From: Aidingimonas lacisalsi
GTDB lineage: Bacteria; Pseudomonadota; Gammaproteobacteria; Pseudomonadales; Halomonadaceae
Assembly (NCBI RefSeq): GCF_008079445.1
Contig: NZ_VRYH01000004.1
Coordinates: forward strand, 248,001 to 312,000
Length of the DNA stretch: 64,000 bases
Direction: 5' to 3'
Below, piece after piece: positions 36,991-45,918 of this stretch. How positions within the stretch are numbered: position 1 is the stretch's first letter; each line of letters opens with the position of its first letter. The notes beneath the pieces were generated by a model, which had not been told where the DNA came from, ran no database searches, and worked only from the letters and a program-made list of their open reading frames with translations. Position numbers and translations under genes: made by a program.

Positions 36991-38912
36991 GAATCATCCT
37001 CGTCGTCGAAAGGGTGAGCGATATCGAGTCGGATCGGGCCGACAGGAGAAATCCAGCGGACTCCCAGGCCAGCACCGGTGTTGAGCGTATCCGGCCACCA
37101 GCTATCGAATGCATCACCGGTGTCGACGAAGGTGGCTCCCCACCAATCACCGGTGATGCGTTGCTGTACCTCGGCACTGGCAGTGAACATGTGGCGACCG
37201 CCACGCAGTTCACCATCGTCATTGCGCGGTGCCAGACTCTCATAGGAGTACCCACGTACACTGCGATCCCCACCCGTAAAAAAGCGCAATGACGGCGGTA
37301 TCTTGCTGAAGTCTTCCGTATCGATGGTCCCGACACCGGTACGACCGACCAGGCGGGTGTCGTCTCCGATCATCCGAATCCATTGAGAGTCGAGTGTGGC
37401 ACGCAGGAAGGTGGCATCAGAGCCCCACAGCGTGTCCGAATATTCGAATGCCAGTCGTTGACGGTCGCCCCATGAGGGAAAGGTCGGGTTACGTGTACGG
37501 GTACGGGACCAACTGATGCCGGGGTAATAGAGCAGTACCTGATCCTCCTGATCGGCCTGAGTAAAATCTTCATAAAGCGCACGGACATAAAGGCTTTGAT
37601 TCCAGCCATTGTCGAATTCCCAACGCCTTGCAAGCTCGACGGCGGCTTCCAGACTCTGGGTATCTTCATTGTCGCGTTGACGAAACCCATACTGCAGTCG
37701 ATAGCTATCCCTGAGAGGGTCTGCCAGGGGCATCGTGTACTCACCGGTCAATCGTTGCTCCGGTGCCGACAGAAAAAGATCGTGATCCAGGCTGTCACCA
37801 TCGCTATTGATCCAGGGTTGCTCCCAGGAGAAACGGAGTCTGGGGCCCACATCCGTGGCATAGCCGATGCCGGCTTCGAACTGATGCCGGTCGGCGGGAG
37901 TAAGCTCCACGTCGACCGGCACATCGTGGGTTCTGTCCGGGTTGATGGAGCCGACTGCCGACAAGGCCATTGCCGTCAGTCTCGAGGACGATGATCGGGA
38001 CTCAACGTCTGCCAGTTCCGCTTCTTGCCACCACTGCGAGGTCGGCGTCTTGATCGCCAATCCTTCCGTAGCTCTCAGACGAGGACGGACACTGATGGAG
38101 GAAAACCAATCGCTTTGGCCCAGCCGCTGGTTGTAGGTTGCCAGATCGCTGGCAAGGTAAGGCGAACCGGTGTCGAACGGCAACATGCGACGCAAGCGAG
38201 TCTCATCGATATGACTACCACGATAATGGACGTCGCCAAAGTGGTACCGGCGACCGCTGTCAAGAGACAGATACAATCTCGCACTCTCTTCCCAAGGGCG
38301 GATTTCCATCCGTCGTTGTCGAAAGCGTGAATCAAAGTATCCACGCTCCATCGAGAGCGCCGATAAGCGGTTTCTCAGACTATCATATGGTGCATGAACC
38401 AGAGGATCGCCAACAGATAGCGAAAAATCGTCGAGAACCTCCGTGAAGGCGTTGTCGTTCGAGGCATCACCGGTGACACCGATATTGAGTTCAGTGATAG
38501 TGACACGTGGACCGGGGTCGATCGTCAAGTTGGCATGTTCGACTGGCTCCCCAACGAGCTCCACATTGAATTGGGGCTCATAGTAGCCATAAACGCGCAA
38601 CGCTTCCGCGCTCCGTCGTCTGATGACCGCCTCGAGTCGGCTACGACTGTAGCGCTCACCAGCCACGCCATCGAGATAGGTCACCACATTGTTCTTGGCC
38701 TGCTCATTATCCAGGCCATCGACACGGGCTTCCAGAGCCATAGCGGGTGGCGATAGGCAAACAATGAGAACGAACAGGCCCCAACGGCGGGTCACGCGTT
38801 GCCCGAACGCTGTCTGAGTTCGATGACACCCCGTAAACTCCGACTTTTCGCCGATCGTTGCCTCGTGGCCATCGCTCGATGACTTATCGGACACACTCAG
38901 GCAATCATCCAT
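36954..38912 (-). CDS. tamA: Outer-membrane assembly factor TamA
   Basis: A 652-residue Omp85-family barrel. A signal peptide (about residues 41-59, ending PAMA) follows an unusually long hydrophilic N-terminus; the real start may be later. POTRA domains span about 60-290 (ARVDGLDNEQAKNNVVTYLDG; PRVTITELNIGV; YHFGDVHYRG) and the barrel from about 325, with GGDRSVRGYSYESLAPRND, the conserved strand-6 loop. The last strand ends FAIGPEF with a terminal phenylalanine, as expected for BAM recognition. It forms a unit with tamB and, upstream, a coiled-coil protein 14 bases away. Confidence 0.92.
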   Translation of the reverse strand: MDDCLSVSDKSSSDGHEATIGEKSEFTGCHRTQTAFGQRVTRRWGLFVLIVCLSPPAMALEARVDGLDNEQAKNNVVTYLDGVAGERYSRSRLEAVIRRRSAEALRVYGYYEPQFNVELVGEPVEHANLTIDPGPRVTITELNIGVTGDASNDNAFTEVLDDFSLSVGDPLVHAPYDSLRNRLSALSMERGYFDSRFRQRRMEIRPWEESARLYLSLDSGRRYHFGDVHYRGSHIDETRLRRMLPFDTGSPYLASDLATYNQRLGQSDWFSSISVRPRLRATEGLAIKTPTSQWWQEAELADVESRSSSSRLTAMALSAVGSINPDRTHDVPVDVELTPADRHQFEAGIGYATDVGPRLRFSWEQPWINSDGDSLDHDLFLSAPEQRLTGEYTMPLADPLRDSYRLQYGFRQRDNEDTQSLEAAVELARRWEFDNGWNQSLYVRALYEDFTQADQEDQVLLYYPGISWSRTRTRNPTFPSWGDRQRLAFEYSDTLWGSDATFLRATLDSQWIRMIGDDTRLVGRTGVGTIDTEDFSKIPPSLRFFTGGDRSVRGYSYESLAPRNDDGELRGGRHMFTASAEVQQRITGDWWGATFVDTGDAFDSWWPDTLNTGAGLGVRWISPVGPIRLDIAHPFDDEDDSWRIHFAIGPEF

Positions 38913-38926
38913 GCACCGACATCCTT

Positions 38927-39745
38927 TTACTGTCCTTGCAGTGCTTCAAGCTGTGCATTGAGAGCCAATTGGGATTGACGCAATTCCCTTAACTGATCCT
39001 GATTGTCTTCCACTTGTTGCTGCAACTCGCTCAAGCTCTGCTGACCGGTCTCTCGGCTATCCTCCAGCGAGCCTAGCCGTTCTTCCAGTGAACGAACGGA
39101 TGTCATCAGAGATGAAACGAGCACGTCCTGGGCAGTCTGCCGATCTTCCCACTGGTCCAACCGTTCTTGCCAAGCATCAAGGCGTTCCGTGTTATCCGCC
39201 TGCCGGCTTTCCAGTGTGGCACGACTATCTTCCCCGGCTTGCTCCAGAGCATTCAGTGACTCTCGGGTTGCCGCGACGATATCGCTCAGGGTCTGGTAAT
39301 CCTCGTCCATGCTTTCCAGGCGTTGGGTCAATTCAGCAAGGCGCTCTTGATCATCCTCGTTTCCTTCGACCGTATCGAGCCGATCCTGCTGATCGTCTAG
39401 CCGGCTTGTGAATGTCTGTTGTTCATTGGTCAGTGATTCCAACTGATCTTCGATATCATCCAGACCCGTGGTGCGCGTTTCATCGACGCTATCGAAACGT
39501 GCGTGAATGTTGGATAGTTGCCCTTCCAGCGCGTTGATATCACGCTGAAGCGTCTGATACACCTGCCAACCGACATACCCAAATCCCGACATGGTCAACA
39601 GGACGATAAGCAACAAGCACCACAATGGCCAGACCCTGGGTGACGGCGCATGACGCTGCCTAGGAGGGGGATGTGAGCCAAAACTGGCATCGGCATCAGG
39701 CACGATACGTGGGGTAATACGTTCTTCCTCCGGGCGCTCGGCCAT
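38927..39745 (-). CDS. Hypothetical single-pass membrane coiled-coil protein
   Basis: A 272-residue protein I do not recognise. Residues 1-40 are polar with prolines; 41-62 form one membrane segment; 63-272 are an unbroken, very acidic and glutamine-rich coiled coil (many QLESL, DRLDTVEG and LEDS heptads). That topology puts the coil in the periplasm. I chose ATG 39745, which follows CAGGAG by nine bases. It stops 14 bases before tamA, so it is probably cotranscribed with tamAB. A structural or tethering role in the envelope is inference. It diverges from the SOD gene. Confidence 0.7.
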   Translation of the reverse strand: MAERPEEERITPRIVPDADASFGSHPPPRQRHAPSPRVWPLWCLLLIVLLTMSGFGYVGWQVYQTLQRDINALEGQLSNIHARFDSVDETRTTGLDDIEDQLESLTNEQQTFTSRLDDQQDRLDTVEGNEDDQERLAELTQRLESMDEDYQTLSDIVAATRESLNALEQAGEDSRATLESRQADNTERLDAWQERLDQWEDRQTAQDVLVSSLMTSVRSLEERLGSLEDSRETGQQSLSELQQQVEDNQDQLRELRQSQLALNAQLEALQGQ

Positions 39746-39811
39746 AGAAAAGGACTCCTGTCCGGACAACGACTCTCGTGACGGTATGCACGATCGTAAG
39801 CAGGGAACGAC

Positions 39812-39839
39812 GGTATGGCTCGTTATTGGCGAGCATACC
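39812..39839. promoter_or_regulatory. Hairpin in the divergent region before the SOD gene
   Basis: GGTAT-g-GCTCG and CGAGC-ATACC form a 10-base-pair stem with one bulged base and a 7-base loop, in the 230-base gap between the coiled-coil gene and the SOD gene. Its role is unknown. No terminator T-run adjoins it, though TTTTTT occurs about 55 bases further on. Confidence 0.35.
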
Positions 39840-39975
39840 CCATGCTGCTACGATGTGGCGATCCGCCTTGCGCAGATAGTTGGTATTGTACGGTTTTTTA
39901 TGCCGGGTTCGGTAGCGGGTGGCAATTATCCATCAAAACATTCGTCTAGCAACGACTGATTCAGGAGTCGTCGGA

Positions 39976-40623
39976 ATGCCATTTGAATTACCCGCACTGC
40001 CCTATGACACTCCCTCGCTGGCGCCTTATCTATCCGCGGAAGCGATTGAGTACCATTACCGGCACCATCATGGGGACAGCATCAAAGCACTCAATCGATT
40101 GACTCACGCAACCTCCCGGGCCGATTGGTCTTTGGAGACACTCCTACTTCAGTCAACGGGAGCGCTGTATGAACATGCCGCCGATGCCTGGAATCACACC
40201 TTTTTCTGGCACTGTCTTTCTCCCTTCGGCGGCGGTAGACCCAATGCATCTTTGCTCAATGACCTGGAGTCGGCTTTTGGCAGTTTCGAAGGCTTTCAGC
40301 ATGCCTGCACCACCTGTGCTCATCGTCATGTCGGCTCTGGTTGGCTCTGGCTGGTCAAATCATTCGATGGCGAGCTTGCCGTGCTCTCCACAGACGACAA
40401 CGATACGCCACTGACTCACGGCTTGACGCCACTCTTGGCGATCGACCTCTGGGAACACGCCTATTACCTGGATTACGTGAGAAACGGCGATCACTTGACC
40501 GCCTGTCGTCGGTATATCGACGCATTGTGGCACATCGTCAACTGGGAATTCGTTGCCCTGAACTCGGACTCGCCATTCGTGGGCCATTACCCGGGATCGG
40601 CTCGACGTCCAATGCCACGGTAG
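39976..40623 (+). CDS. Divergent Fe/Mn superoxide dismutase homologue
   Basis: A 215-residue protein with the Fe/Mn-SOD fold. Ligands His27, His74, Asp157 and His161 are all kept (EYHYRHHH, WNHTFFW, DLWEHAYY). Against E. coli SodB, however, the gateway tyrosine (Tyr34) is Ser35 here, and the active-site glutamine (Gln69) is Asp70; the alternative Mn-type glutamine position is asparagine in DDNDTPL. These residues tune proton delivery and redox potential, so activity may be low or different. The second-shell His31 is kept. ATG 39976 follows AGGAG. Its end overlaps the ugd-like gene by 37 bases, tail to tail. Confidence 0.85.
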   Translation: MPFELPALPYDTPSLAPYLSAEAIEYHYRHHHGDSIKALNRLTHATSRADWSLETLLLQSTGALYEHAADAWNHTFFWHCLSPFGGGRPNASLLNDLESAFGSFEGFQHACTTCAHRHVGSGWLWLVKSFDGELAVLSTDDNDTPLTHGLTPLLAIDLWEHAYYLDYVRNGDHLTACRRYIDALWHIVNWEFVALNSDSPFVGHYPGSARRPMPR

Positions 40624-41879
40624 CTTAAACCGCTGGCCGCGACATAGTCCGGGTCGTAGATATTGCGACCATCAAGTATCAACCGCTCAGTGAGCTCTTT
40701 GCGCAGACGTCGCCAGTCCGGATTCCAGTACAGCTTCCATTCAGTCACCAACATCAGCGCATCGGCTCCCTCGCATGCTTGATAGGGATCATCCTCGAAT
40801 ACCGTGAGCAATGGGTGGTTGCCAACGTCGCTGATCAGCGCAGGGATGGCTGCAGGATCGTGCAACTGCACCTTGACGCTTTGTGCCCAGAGCGCTTTCA
40901 GCAACGTCAATACCGGCGCATGATCGATGCGAGCCGTGCCCGGTTTGAACGCCGCTCCCCATATGGCAATGGTTCGTCCTTCCAACTGCCCTTGGAAATA
41001 GGCCCACAACTTTCTGAAAAGCGTTTCCTTCTTGTGCTCGTTGATGTCCAGGACGCGTTCAAGAAGCACCGAATCTCGTCCACTGGCCGATTGTACATCG
41101 GCCAGACGCATCAAATCGCGTGAAAAGTTGGGACCGCCGAAACCGCACCCCGGATAGAGATATTCGTAACCGATACGAGAATCCGCCCCCATTCCTCGGC
41201 GCACTTGTTCGACATCCACGTCGAGGGAATCCGCCAGCCCTGCGACCTCGTTCATGTAACTGATACGCGTAGCCAGCATCCCGTTGATCGCCAGCTTCGT
41301 CAGTTCGGCAGCACGACGCGACATGCATTGAAACACATCGGCACGGCGGTTGAAGGCCCGCAACAACTCGCGAACTTGACGTTCGGCCTCGTCATCCTCG
41401 CACCCCAGCAACCAGCGTTCCGGTCGTGTAAATACCTGCCATGCCCGCCCCTCTTCAATCATGTCGGGTAATGCGACGGCCACCTGCCCTGCATGACCGA
41501 GTGACGCTTCCAGGCGTTCGGTATCGCCTACAGGAAAGGTCGAATTATTGATCACGACCAGCGGGCTGGTCTGCGAATCAGCCAGCCGGGCAACACAGTC
41601 TACGGCGCTATGGCGCTGATCGGGCGCTAACGCCAGCCACAGGACATCATGGTCAACGGACGTTGCGGCCAAGGATTCGACAATCGCCAGATCCCGGGAC
41701 GCGATGGCCGAATCGATTTGTTCGAGTAGCGAGGGTTCCCGTGTGAGCCAACTCGCTTCACGCAACGACGACCATGGCGTGTCCGGGTGGGGATACCAAT
41801 TGACGCGATGACCGACACTCGCTAACGCTGCCGCCGCTGTAGCGGCCGATAGCTCACTGCCATGAACGATAACTCTCAT
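40587..41879 (-). CDS. UDP-glucose dehydrogenase homologue lacking the catalytic cysteine
   Basis: A 430-residue UDP-glucose/GDP-mannose dehydrogenase family protein. The fold is clear: a VINNSTFPVGDTERL strand, AELTKLAINGMLATRISYMNEVAGLAD with Lys195 and Asn199, and GAAFKPGTARIDHAPVL. But the active-site segment is GFGGPNFSRD, with Asn251 where the family has the nucleophilic cysteine, and Arg254 in place of the usual lysine. The N-terminal NAD motif is GSELSA rather than GxGxxG, and the usual EFLREG is DMIEEG. It starts 3 bases after the galU stop, so substrate (UDP-glucose) is made next door. Probably a pseudoenzyme, a binding protein, or an enzyme of different chemistry. Confidence 0.88.
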   Translation of the reverse strand: MRVIVHGSELSAATAAAALASVGHRVNWYPHPDTPWSSLREASWLTREPSLLEQIDSAIASRDLAIVESLAATSVDHDVLWLALAPDQRHSAVDCVARLADSQTSPLVVINNSTFPVGDTERLEASLGHAGQVAVALPDMIEEGRAWQVFTRPERWLLGCEDDEAERQVRELLRAFNRRADVFQCMSRRAAELTKLAINGMLATRISYMNEVAGLADSLDVDVEQVRRGMGADSRIGYEYLYPGCGFGGPNFSRDLMRLADVQSASGRDSVLLERVLDINEHKKETLFRKLWAYFQGQLEGRTIAIWGAAFKPGTARIDHAPVLTLLKALWAQSVKVQLHDPAAIPALISDVGNHPLLTVFEDDPYQACEGADALMLVTEWKLYWNPDWRRLRKELTERLILDGRNIYDPDYVAASGLSYRGIGRRADPG

Positions 41880-41882
41880 GAT

Positions 41883-42773
41883 TCATGTCCTGGCCGCGTA
41901 ACGGGTCAACAAGTCATCGAACTCAGTGCCGTATTTCGGATGGCGTTTAGCGAATGCCAGGATGGCCTCAAGGTAACCCAATTGATGACCGCAATCGTAG
42001 GTCTCGCCTTGCATGCGATAGGCCGATACGCCGGTCTCGCTTCTCAAACTGTCAATGGCATCCGTCAACTGGATTTCATCACCAGCCCCGGGGGGGGTCT
42101 GGGCCAGTATTGGGAATATGGCGCCAGGCAACAAGTAGCGACCTATCACCGCCAGCGTTGATGGTGCATCTTCCACGGCAGGTTTTTCCACCATCCCGAT
42201 CAGAGACGTCGACTTGCCTGGTTCGAGGCCCGGTTCATCCAGCTCGACGATCCCGTACTTGTAGACAAGTTCACGGGCGACGTTCTCGACCATCACCTGA
42301 GCTTGCCCGCTAGTTTCATAGGCTTCGATCATACCGGCCAGATCGTTTCTCGACATGCCATCGTCGTCTACGAGAACATCCGGCAAGAGTACGGCGAAAG
42401 GGTCATCGTCACCGACAATGGGGCGTGCACAGAGTACCGCATGCCCCAGACCGAGAGGTTCGGACTGGCGAATGCTGATGATCTTGACGTCATCAGGGAT
42501 GATGTTGCGTAACGCGTCCAGCAAGTCGGTCTTCCCTTTCGCTTCCAGCGTACTCTCAAGTTCGAAATGCTTGTCGAAGTGATTCTCGATGGCCCCCTTG
42601 CTGGAATGAGTCACCAGAATGATTTCCTTGATACCCGCTTCGACAGCTTCTTCCACGACATATTGAATGACAGGCTTGTCGACGATCGTGATCATTTCCT
42701 TGGGAATGGCCTTGGAGGCAGGCAGGCAACGCGTGCCAAAGCCCGCGACGGGAAGTACGGCCTTGCGAATCAT
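41883..42773 (-). CDS. galU: UTP-glucose-1-phosphate uridylyltransferase
   Basis: Makes UDP-glucose from UTP and glucose 1-phosphate, for envelope polysaccharides and trehalose-type solutes. The 296-residue protein has the nucleotidyltransferase signature VLPVAGFGTRCLPASKAIPKEM, then QYVVEEAVEAGIKEIILVTH, DDDPFAVLLPDVLVD and GMVEKPAVEDAPS. I chose ATG 42773, with AAGGA upstream. It is the first gene of a galU-ugd-like pair and diverges from ubiG. Confidence 0.95.
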   Translation of the reverse strand: MIRKAVLPVAGFGTRCLPASKAIPKEMITIVDKPVIQYVVEEAVEAGIKEIILVTHSSKGAIENHFDKHFELESTLEAKGKTDLLDALRNIIPDDVKIISIRQSEPLGLGHAVLCARPIVGDDDPFAVLLPDVLVDDDGMSRNDLAGMIEAYETSGQAQVMVENVARELVYKYGIVELDEPGLEPGKSTSLIGMVEKPAVEDAPSTLAVIGRYLLPGAIFPILAQTPPGAGDEIQLTDAIDSLRSETGVSAYRMQGETYDCGHQLGYLEAILAFAKRHPKYGTEFDDLLTRYAART

Positions 42774-42915
42774 GACGGATCCTTGCATTGCGGTGTATGT
42801 ATGGAGAAATTATGCCACAGCCTGACTGGCGACTCTTCCACACAAACGGAAACATCGCGGGTAGAATGAGTCTGTCATAGAATCGAGAACCTGAATCTCA
42901 GCGTAGAGGCCTATC

Positions 42916-43647
42916 ATGACCAGTTCGTCAGTCCCATCTCAAGCTGAAAATGTCGATGATGTCGAAATCGCCAAATTCGAAGCATTGGCCAGTCATTGGT
43001 GGGATAGCCAAGGCGAGTTCAAGCCGCTACACGATATCAACCCCTTGCGTCTGGACTTCATCGACTCCCGAGCCGATTTGGCGGGAAAACGCGTTCTCGA
43101 CGTTGGTTGTGGGGGAGGAATCCTCAGTGAAGCCATGGCCCATCGAGGTGCGCAGGTAACAGGGATTGACATGGGCAGGGAGCCATTGGCCGTTGCGCGA
43201 TTGCATCAACAGGAGAGTGGCGTTGAGGTGGAATATCGCCAGGTCAGTGTCGAAACGATGGCTACCGAACACCCCGGCGCATACGATGTCGTGACCTGCC
43301 TGGAAATGTTGGAACACGTACCTGATCCAGCTTCGGTCGTCCGTGCCTGCGCCACCTTGGTGAAACCCGATGGCCATGTGTTCTTTTCTACCATCAATCG
43401 CAACCCCAAGGCTTATGCATTCGCCATTCTCGGTGCCGAATACGTCCTGAGCCTGTTGCCACGAGGGACGCATGACTATCACAAGTTCATCCGTCCTTCG
43501 GAACTGTCGAGCTGGTGCCGACATACCGGATTACAGGTTCGCGAGCAATGCGGGTTGACCTATAACCCGGTCACCCGTCGTTACCGTCTGGCGACGCATG
43601 ATGTATCCGTCAATTACCTGATGCACTGCCGTCTGGACTTACCGTGA
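42916..43647 (+). CDS. ubiG: Ubiquinone biosynthesis O-methyltransferase
   Basis: SAM-dependent enzyme for both O-methylation steps of ubiquinone synthesis. The 243-residue protein has SAM motif I as [14 protein letters not shown], then MDIGREPL-like [15 protein letters not shown], and [14 protein letters not shown]. An N-terminal [25 protein letters not shown] segment is diagnostic of UbiG. The stop overlaps the mupP start (GTGA), so the two are coupled, as in Pseudomonas. Confidence 0.96.
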   Translation: MTSSSVPSQAENVDDVEIAKFEALASHWWDSQGEFKPLHDINPLRLDFIDSRADLAGKRVLDVGCGGGILSEAMAHRGAQVTGIDMGREPLAVARLHQQESGVEVEYRQVSVETMATEHPGAYDVVTCLEMLEHVPDPASVVRACATLVKPDGHVFFSTINRNPKAYAFAILGAEYVLSLLPRGTHDYHKFIRPSELSSWCRHTGLQVREQCGLTYNPVTRRYRLATHDVSVNYLMHCRLDLP

Positions 43648-44321
43648 AACCAACATCTCTTCCGCGCACGTTACTGTTCGATCTCGACGGTACCCTAGTG
43701 GACACAGCGCCGGATCTGGCAAAAGCGACCAATGCGTTGCGCACCTACCATGGCTTGCCGCCCTTGCCGTATGCACAGATTCGATCCGAGGTATCCAACG
43801 GCGGGAATGCGCTGGTTACACTAGCGCTGGGTATCGATGAGAACGATGCAGCCCACGCTGCTGCGAGAACCTTCCTGTTGGAGGCCTATGGTAGGGATGT
43901 CGCCACCGATAGTCGCCTGTTTCCGGGACTCGACGCCTTGTTGACACATTGGTCTCAACCGCCGCGTTCATGGGGCATTGTCACCAATAAGCCCAGGGCG
44001 TATGCGGTTCCATTGATCAAGGCCCTCGGGCTGGAACCGGGAGTCTTGTTGTGCGCTGATGACACGGAAACAAAGAAACCGTCTCCTGAACCGCTTTGGG
44101 AAGCGGCCCGGCAACTGGGGGTGCCGGTGAATGAATGCTGGTATATCGGTGATCATCGACGCGACATGGAAGCGGCAAGCGCCGCCGGAATGGTCGCTGT
44201 TGCTGCGGGGTATGGGTATCTCGATGCCGGGAACGACTACGTTGATTGGCCAGCCGACTTGTGGGCCTCGACGCCGGAGGCCCTCGTTGCGCTATTGATC
44301 ACGACATCCTGTTCGACGTAA
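43644..44321 (+). CDS. mupP: HAD phosphatase, probable N-acetylmuramate 6-phosphate phosphatase
   Basis: A 225-residue HAD-family phosphatase: motif [17 protein letters not shown] with the nucleophilic aspartate, motif [10 protein letters not shown], motif [11 protein letters not shown] and motif [14 protein letters not shown]. Sequence alone would suggest Gph-type phosphoglycolate phosphatase. The position immediately after ubiG and beside yciK matches the Pseudomonas MupP locus, where the enzyme acts in peptidoglycan recycling (MurNAc-6-P to MurNAc). I therefore favour MupP. It starts with GTG. Confidence 0.78.
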   Translation: MKPTSLPRTLLFDLDGTLVDTAPDLAKATNALRTYHGLPPLPYAQIRSEVSNGGNALVTLALGIDENDAAHAAARTFLLEAYGRDVATDSRLFPGLDALLTHWSQPPRSWGIVTNKPRAYAVPLIKALGLEPGVLLCADDTETKKPSPEPLWEAARQLGVPVNECWYIGDHRRDMEAASAAGMVAVAAGYGYLDAGNDYVDWPADLWASTPEALVALLITTSCST

Positions 44322-44333
44322 TGGCCTGCCCGC

Positions 44334-45095
44334 TCAATGACGAGGGGGTTGAGCATCGAAGCGTTCGCCACTGTGAGCACGACTATCCGGCCCCATTAGC
44401 CATAGGTATGTCGGCATGATGTCTTCCGGCGTACGCAAGGCATCAGGATCTTCCCCCGGATACGCAGTCTTGCGCATCTGTGTGCGAGTGGCGCCAGGAT
44501 TCAAACTGTTGACGCGAATGGGAGAGACATTCTCCTGTTCATCGGCAAGCACGTCGACGAAACCTTCTGTAGCGAACTTCGATACGGCATAGGCGCCCCA
44601 GAATGCACGTCCTTTGCGTCCGACACTCGACGACGTAAAGATGACCGACGCATCCTGCGACTGTTTCAGCAAGGGCAGCAAGGCCTGAGTCATCCAGATA
44701 GGACCGTTGATGTTCACTTGCATTACCTGCTCCCACAGTGCGGGATTGTACTGTTCGACTGGGGTAATGCGTCCTAGTAAACCGGCGTTGTGTAGCAAAC
44801 CATCCAGCCGGCCGAATTCCTTGTCGAGCGTTTCGGCCATATGTTGATAGTCCGCAACGGCGGCTCCTTCCAGATTCAAAGGATAAATCGCCGGCTGTGG
44901 GCCACCTGCAGCCTCGATCTCATCGTAAACCGCTTCCAGCTTGGCAATCGTACGCCCAAGCAGCACCACGGTAGCGCCATGAGCTGCGAACACCTTGGCA
45001 GCGGCGCGACCAATCCCATCGCCAGCACCAGTCACCAGCACGACACGATCCTTCAACAGATCATGTGCAGCCTGGTAGTCGATCATGCATTTCAT
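44334..45095 (-). CDS. yciK: YciK-type short-chain dehydrogenase
   Basis: A 253-residue short-chain dehydrogenase: cofactor motif VTGAGDGIGRAAA, LHNAGLLG, catalytic SSSVGRKGRAFWGAYAVSKFA with serine, tyrosine and lysine, and NPGATRTQMRKTAYPGEDP. It closely matches E. coli YciK, whose substrate is unknown. Start ATG 45095 has GAGGG upstream; a second in-frame ATG nine bases on is also possible. In Pseudomonas the same gene is cotranscribed after mupP; here it is on the opposite strand, tail to tail. Confidence 0.9.
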   Translation of the reverse strand: MKCMIDYQAAHDLLKDRVVLVTGAGDGIGRAAAKVFAAHGATVVLLGRTIAKLEAVYDEIEAAGGPQPAIYPLNLEGAAVADYQHMAETLDKEFGRLDGLLHNAGLLGRITPVEQYNPALWEQVMQVNINGPIWMTQALLPLLKQSQDASVIFTSSSVGRKGRAFWGAYAVSKFATEGFVDVLADEQENVSPIRVNSLNPGATRTQMRKTAYPGEDPDALRTPEDIMPTYLWLMGPDSRAHSGERFDAQPPRH

Positions 45096-45112
45096 CGCGC
45101 CCTCTTCTAGCC

Positions 45113-45886
45113 TCAATCGGTATTCTGTTTGAGGAACTCATTGGCCAATTCGGCGGCCGTGCTATCAGGATACTCGTCGCGAGTTCTGGTCAAGAGTTCA
45201 CGTCCGCCACTGGTCTCCCCTTGCCTGATTTGCAGTAAGCCCAGCTTGTACATGGCATCAGGCACCTTACTGCTGTCCGAAAAGTCATCAATGACCCGTC
45301 GAAAGGCAGTCGCTGCCTCGTCGAGTTGAGACTCCGCAGAATACAACTCACCTAGCCAGTAATAACTGTTGGCCGTATAGCGAGAATCAGGATAGGTGCC
45401 GACAAACCGCTCGAAAGCCTCGATAGCCGTGGGGAATTCGCGTGACTGCACATGTTGGAATGCCTCTTGATAGGCCGATTGCGCCTCATTGTCAGCGCTA
45501 TCATCTTCAGAGCCTCCTGCAGCCACGTCCTGTGCTGATTGGGTATCGACTCTAGGCGTCCCGTTACCCGACTCGCTAATAGACCGGAGGCGCTCTTCTA
45601 GATCGAGATAGCGTTCTCGGGATAGTTGTCTTTCCTGTTCTAATTGATGGCGCAGCTCTTCCAGTTGACCGCGCAACTGACGAATCTGATCCTGTTGCTC
45701 ATCCAGTTGATTGAGCAGCATCAGATTGCCGCCCCCACGAGCTTCAGTCTGCTCGTAGAACGAGCTTCCTCCGCCATTACCACCGTTGGCACTGTCGGAA
45801 AGGTCGGTAATCTCGGGACTGGCCAATACAGATAACGGGAGCAACAGGGCTCCCGCACCGCATAGCCCTTTCAGACCATGTTTCAT
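45113..45886 (-). CDS. cpoB: Cell division coordinator CpoB
   Basis: A 257-residue periplasmic protein with a signal peptide ending SVLASPE, a coiled coil (about 55-100: LDEQQDQIRQLRGQLEELRHQL) and C-terminal tetratricopeptide repeats (AYQEAFQHVQSREFPTAIEAFERF; YYWLGELYSAESQLDEAATAF). CpoB links peptidoglycan synthesis to outer-membrane constriction by the Tol system. It is the last gene of the Tol-Pal cluster. A glycine-rich stretch (SANGGNGGGSS) near residue 35 is probably a linker. Confidence 0.94.
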   Translation of the reverse strand: MKHGLKGLCGAGALLLPLSVLASPEITDLSDSANGGNGGGSSFYEQTEARGGGNLMLLNQLDEQQDQIRQLRGQLEELRHQLEQERQLSRERYLDLEERLRSISESGNGTPRVDTQSAQDVAAGGSEDDSADNEAQSAYQEAFQHVQSREFPTAIEAFERFVGTYPDSRYTANSYYWLGELYSAESQLDEAATAFRRVIDDFSDSSKVPDAMYKLGLLQIRQGETSGGRELLTRTRDEYPDSTAAELANEFLKQNTD

Positions 45887-45918
45887 TATCGACTCCCTGG
45901 ATACAGGGTCATATCGCC

